The notes under the pieces: generated by a model
Database searches by the model: none
Told to the model about the DNA's origin: nothing
Seen by the model: only the letters and a program-made list of their open reading frames with translations
Translations under genes and position numbers: made by a program
Shown here: piece by piece, positions 60,801 through 64,000 of the stretch
How positions within the stretch are numbered: the first letter of the stretch is position 1
Layout of the letters: the number at the start of each line of letters is the position of its first letter
From: an uncultured bacterium
GTDB lineage: Bacteria; Verrucomicrobiota; Lentisphaeria; Victivallales; Victivallaceae
Assembly: GCA_900551245.1 (NCBI GenBank)
Contig: URVC01000009.1
Span: forward strand, 24,572 to 88,571
Length of the DNA: 64,000 nt
Direction of reading: 5' to 3'

Positions 60801-62022
60801 TTTTTCTCAGAGTATTTGTTATTTTAAAAAGAGATTTTTCTATGGAGTCTACGGTCTGCTCAAAATTCAAATTTTGACAGACATAGTGAAATGCATTTTT
60901 TCTGATTTCGAAATACAAGTCAGGGTTCTCCGTCAATGCCAAAATTTGATTGGCACAATTTACTGGAGAATAGTCATCAAAAAGAAGGCAATTGACTCCA
61001 TGGATGCTATAATCGATACTGCCTCCATCTCCAGAACTTACTACCACTGTGCCGGCAGCCATAGCTTCCAGCGGTACCAAACCATATGGTTCATTCCAAC
61101 AGGATGGAAACAGTAGAATATCATGTTGGTGGTATATTTGATACATGAGAGATTGTCGTTGAAACGGATGAAGTTCAACTATGGCTCCGAGATTGAGTTC
61201 CTCTACAACCCTATACCATCTATTACAATCTTCAACTGACATTGCTCCATAGGCAGTGAAATGAACAGAAATTTTTTGGCTCAAAATTTTGACGGTTTCC
61301 AATGCAATCAGGATACCTTTTTCTTTACAAAACCGACCGGAGAACAACAGACGCAAGGGAGAATTTAATGCTTTCTTTTCATGGTCAAAAACTATATCCG
61401 CTACATTGATTCCGAAAGGAATTCGCTGATGAGAAATGACACGAGTTTCAAAATATTTCAGACATTGGTCTTCTACCATTTTACTGCAAAATTGTGCATG
61501 GAGATGAGGTAAATTCAGTTGAGTTCTCCAGCATTGCAACCCAAGCTTTTCTGTTAGCTGAAACAGCAAATTAAATTTTTTGAAGTTTTGCAGAGCTAGG
61601 TTAAAATCCAACTTCTGCAGTCGCATAAACCAGAGATCAAAAAAATAAAAAACCAGTAAAAGATTGGTGTCATGCAGGCAATTTAATGTAGAAACGGTTA
61701 GATCATACGGTTTCCAGACATACACACAATCAGGCTGAAACTGCTTAATTACTTTCTTCAGTGCATAATAATTATGCCATTCCAGATAAAGTAGGCGAAG
61801 ACGACGGGCAAGGCCGGGCGGCATTATTGGTATATTTTCCAATACTCTAAGTGTTTTATAGTTATTCCTAGAGATTGATTCTGAAATGCCTTCTTTGCGA
61901 GAGGTTACCACAAGACAGGTGTGTCCTCGTCCCGCCAGAGCTTCCGTGACATGAAAACACCCCAGCTCATACCCTCCAATGACGTCAGGAGGAAAATGAT
62001 CTGAAAGTACAAGAATTTTCAT
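60793..62022 (-). CDS. Glycosyltransferase family 4 protein
   Basis: A 409-residue GT-B glycosyltransferase. The N-terminus has LVLSDHFPPDVIGGYELGCF, the standard Gly-rich loop, and the C-terminal EX7E is in CWNEPYGLVPLEAMAAGTVV near residue 305, with GRFCKEKGILIALETV near 230 as the nucleotide-sugar region. It should work on the cytoplasmic side of the membrane. The start overlaps the radical SAM stop by four bases. Among the most AT-rich genes in the window. Confidence 0.92.
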   Translation of the reverse strand: MKILVLSDHFPPDVIGGYELGCFHVTEALAGRGHTCLVVTSRKEGISESISRNNYKTLRVLENIPIMPPGLARRLRLLYLEWHNYYALKKVIKQFQPDCVYVWKPYDLTVSTLNCLHDTNLLLVFYFFDLWFMRLQKLDFNLALQNFKKFNLLFQLTEKLGLQCWRTQLNLPHLHAQFCSKMVEDQCLKYFETRVISHQRIPFGINVADIVFDHEKKALNSPLRLLFSGRFCKEKGILIALETVKILSQKISVHFTAYGAMSVEDCNRWYRVVEELNLGAIVELHPFQRQSLMYQIYHQHDILLFPSCWNEPYGLVPLEAMAAGTVVVSSGDGGSIDYSIHGVNCLLFDDYSPVNCANQILALTENPDLYFEIRKNAFHYVCQNLNFEQTVDSIEKSLFKITNTLRKNA

Positions 62023-63479
62023 GCAATTGACCTCTTAAGAACCAGGATGCGGAAAATACCTCGCGGCAATCCTGAAGGTTGATAACACAGATAGAGAAGA
62101 AAAAGTTCCCAATAACGCTTCCAACCGGACTCTTTTAAAATCCGATTGTACATACCTAACTCCAAATGAGCAACGACAAAAGCACGTTTTATTTCTGATG
62201 CGGAGAAATTATTCCATTCAAAAACAGGAGTTAAACGCTTCAAATCATTTGAAAAATGCAGGCTTACTATATTTTTGTTCAACATTCGGCCGTGGCATTT
62301 GATTTCGTTATAAACGGCAGTGTGTGGGTAAGGCATCAAAATATTGAAATTAGCAGCAATCTTTAAACGGCGAATTAGTTTGATGGAGAGAGTAACGTCT
62401 TTCATTGAATCTCCAGGAAGGCCGATAATAAAAAAAGCACTGACATTGATTTGAGCCTGCTGTAGAAAGTGGATTCCTCTTTCGATAGCATCCAGTGTCG
62501 TTCCCTTATTTATTCTTGCAAAAACTTGAGGACTTCCGCTTTCCAGTCCGACCGAAGCTTGCTGACAACCGCTGGCATACATCAGTTCTGCCAATTCTTT
62601 GTCAATTCGATCCGCTCGGATTCCATTGGGACAATACCAGCGTAACTGCAAATTGCGGGAAATTAATTCCCTGCACATTCTTTTGCAACGATCCATATCA
62701 ACATTCCAGGAATCGTCTATAATCTGAAATTGGCGAATGTGATATTTCTGTTTTGCATATTGCAATTCTTCAATAATATTTTCTACTGAGCGATAACGCC
62801 ATTGGCGTCCATTGATTAGCGGAACAGTACAATAGATGCAACCATACGGGCAGCCACGACTGGTAACGATAGGATAATGTTCCTGGTTATGACGCTTTAC
62901 ATCTTCGCCAAATAAGGAATAATCAGGGAAATCCAGTTCATCAAGAGAGATACGTCGATCAGGCAGATAGACAGGAATTCCCAGGTCCATAATATGGCCA
63001 TTTTTTAAATTACAGAATATTTTATTTTGAAATAAAGCTTCTAATGCAACTGGAAGATCTATTTCTCCCTCGCCAACAAAAAGAAGATCCGCCATAGAAT
63101 TTTTCTGCTCAGCCAGAGATTGATAATTCAATGTAATATGCGGCCCACCGAAACAGAGTTTAATTTCTTTTCCATAACGTTTTCGAATTTCCGCGGCTAG
63201 TTCTTCAGCTGCTGCAAATGTTGCAGTTTTACAAGAAAAACCAATTATATGTGGAGAAAACGAATCAATCCGAGAAAAAAAATTCTGCGGATCAAACAGT
63301 TCGTTATTCAGGTCAAACAGAGAAACCTCCCAGTGGGCTTTTTGCAACACCGGAATTAGGTATGCAAGGCCAATATTAGGGAATGCTGGATTACCATTAA
63401 CTGCACCTTGCCAGCCGGGAGGATCTACGAGCAGTATTCTACGATTGATTTTCTGATTCATTGTTTTCCGATTGCTCAT
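62019..63479 (-). CDS. B12-binding-domain radical SAM enzyme
   Basis: A 486-residue protein of the class B radical SAM group. An N-terminal B12-binding-like Rossmann unit (about 10-150) includes RRILLVDPPGWQG, IGLAYLIPVLQKA and LFVGEGEIDLPV. The radical SAM core has the cluster motif SRGCPYGCIYCTVP near 207-217 (CxxxCxxC), and ASVGLESGSPQVFARI near 315. Relatives modify hopanoids, antibiotics, phosphonates or surface sugars. It heads the glycosyltransferase operon, so modification of a lipid or sugar of that product is inferred. Starts at 63479 or 63461 are both possible. Confidence 0.88.
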   Translation of the reverse strand: MSNRKTMNQKINRRILLVDPPGWQGAVNGNPAFPNIGLAYLIPVLQKAHWEVSLFDLNNELFDPQNFFSRIDSFSPHIIGFSCKTATFAAAEELAAEIRKRYGKEIKLCFGGPHITLNYQSLAEQKNSMADLLFVGEGEIDLPVALEALFQNKIFCNLKNGHIMDLGIPVYLPDRRISLDELDFPDYSLFGEDVKRHNQEHYPIVTSRGCPYGCIYCTVPLINGRQWRYRSVENIIEELQYAKQKYHIRQFQIIDDSWNVDMDRCKRMCRELISRNLQLRWYCPNGIRADRIDKELAELMYASGCQQASVGLESGSPQVFARINKGTTLDAIERGIHFLQQAQINVSAFFIIGLPGDSMKDVTLSIKLIRRLKIAANFNILMPYPHTAVYNEIKCHGRMLNKNIVSLHFSNDLKRLTPVFEWNNFSASEIKRAFVVAHLELGMYNRILKESGWKRYWELFLLYLCYQPSGLPRGIFRILVLKRSIA

Positions 63480-63676
63480 CGTCTCATGCTACAATTATGA
63501 ACTGATTTCTACGGAGCATGATAAAACATCTTACTGTATATCTGTCTTGGTAAGTTTGCAAGTTTCCTGCATCTTCTGTTGGCACATATTTTTAATTTCT
63601 ATTGCCTCTGTAAGCTAGGGGTGACTAATTCTGCAGAACGAGAGAAAGTATAAACATACTTTGGAAGCAGAAAAAA
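63480..63676. other. Intergenic region upstream of the radical SAM operon
   Basis: An AT-rich stretch of about 200 bases between tRNA-His and the operon. It must hold the operon promoter on the minus strand, but I could not choose one pair with confidence. Confidence 0.35.
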
Positions 63677-63754
63677 TGGGGTGGTAAACGGGACTCGAAC
63701 CCGCGACCTCCTGGGCCACAACCAGGCGCTCTAACCAACTGAGCTACAACCACC
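63677..63754 (-). tRNA. tRNA-His (anticodon GTG)
   Basis: A tRNA with encoded G at -1 and encoded CCA (63677-63679). The anticodon stem CCTGG/CCAGG closes the loop TTGTGGC, anticodon GTG. The T loop is GGGTTCGAGTCCC. One T-T mismatch appears next to the end of the acceptor stem (positions 6 and 67). The G at -1 is the histidine identity mark. Confidence 0.95.
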
Positions 63755-63772
63755 ATTTTCAGCACGTTTTAT

Positions 63773-63800
63773 ATAATACAGCATCTTCGGGAAAATGCAA
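63773..63800 (-). promoter_or_regulatory. Promoter of tRNA-His
   Basis: On the minus strand TTGCAT (63795-63800) and TATTAT (63773-63778) are 16 bases apart, 18 bases before the tRNA 5' end. Confidence 0.6.
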
Positions 63801-63807
63801 GCTGTTT

Positions 63808-63846
63808 TCTGCTCAAAAACAGAAAAAAAGCACATTTTTGAGCAGA
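63808..63846. repeat. 12-bp perfect inverted repeat upstream of tRNA-His
   Basis: TCTGCTCAAAAA (63808-63819) and TTTTTGAGCAGA (63835-63846) are perfect inverted repeats around a 15-base A-rich loop. A third copy of TTGAGCAGA occurs at 63888-63896. On the minus strand it lies directly upstream of the tRNA-His promoter. The rest of the window to 64000 shows no gene. Confidence 0.6.
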
Positions 63847-64000
63847 TGTATGATTCTGCGACGGTTCTTGACCAAGCGGAGCGTGTCTTGAGCAGAAAGG
63901 CCGATCGTTCTTATTGTTTATTGCAAAAGGCCGTGAAAGAGAGTAAGAACCTATCCCTAAATAACAGCAAGTTTTCGATAAATTATAACCGTTGCGGCAA

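Noticed and set aside
63930..64000. Sequence at the right edge resembling an IS end
   Set aside because: It is AT-rich and does not fit the nearby genes, but without the sequence beyond the window no terminal repeat or transposase can be shown.

Overview
This window looks like a chromosomal segment of a Lentisphaerota (Victivallis-like) or closely related PVC-group bacterium, probably a gut or other glycan-rich habitat dweller. The inference rests on three things: five small proteins with a prepilin-type FTLIE helix plus a C-terminal H-X9-DG (or H-X10-DG) motif, a pattern typical of Lentisphaerota and Planctomycetota; many glycan-degrading loci run by AraC regulators with no SusC/SusD pair; and GC-rich codon use. 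No rRNA, CRISPR array, insertion sequence or phage gene was recognised.

Layout. 1-10.8 kb: an SDR, a tandem double-PilT ATPase, dUTPase, a sugar acetyltransferase, an AraC/Gfo-Idh/ThuA group, a CBM9-like protein, an RNB exoribonuclease and an alpha/beta hydrolase. 10.8-20.3 kb: AraC and ADP-ribosylglycohydrolase facing each other over a palindrome, two pilin-like proteins, a zinc-ribbon membrane protein, an acetylxylan-esterase-like enzyme, a zinc alcohol dehydrogenase and a CDF transporter. 20.3-32.5 kb: a glycan block with a GH106-like protein, a GH3 enzyme, a secreted CBM-like protein, a GH39/GH5-like glycosidase, a pilin-like protein, an AraC regulator and a GH78-like enzyme. 33-38.8 kb: one 1936-residue DUF4011-type helicase/nuclease, a candidate defence gene. 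38.9-45 kb: a sialic-acid locus (sialate O-acetylesterase, N-acetylneuraminate lyase, GntR/FCD regulator, pilin-like protein, sialidase-like Asp-box protein, HEAT lipoprotein) driven by two divergent promoters that share a near-identical spacer. 45-54.4 kb: three more AraC regulators with a pilin-like protein, a large secreted GH-A-like glycosidase, tRNA-Leu and a GH127 enzyme. 54.5-57.1 kb: panD, two Flp-type mini-pilins and a TMTC-like membrane protein in one probable operon. 57.2-63.5 kb: a five-gene, AT-richer operon of a B12-type radical SAM enzyme and four glycosyltransferases, probably acquired. tRNA-His closes the window.

How the genes fit together. The common module is a regulator (AraC or GntR), a pilin-like H-X9-DG protein and secreted or cytoplasmic glycosidases. 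The sialic-acid module gives the clearest pathway: sialidase-like protein, then de-O-acetylation, then aldol cleavage of free sialic acid. The PilT fusion, the Flp pilins and the pilin-like proteins all belong to type IV filament biology, but no secretin, prepilin peptidase or assembly ATPase is present here, so any physical link is inferred.
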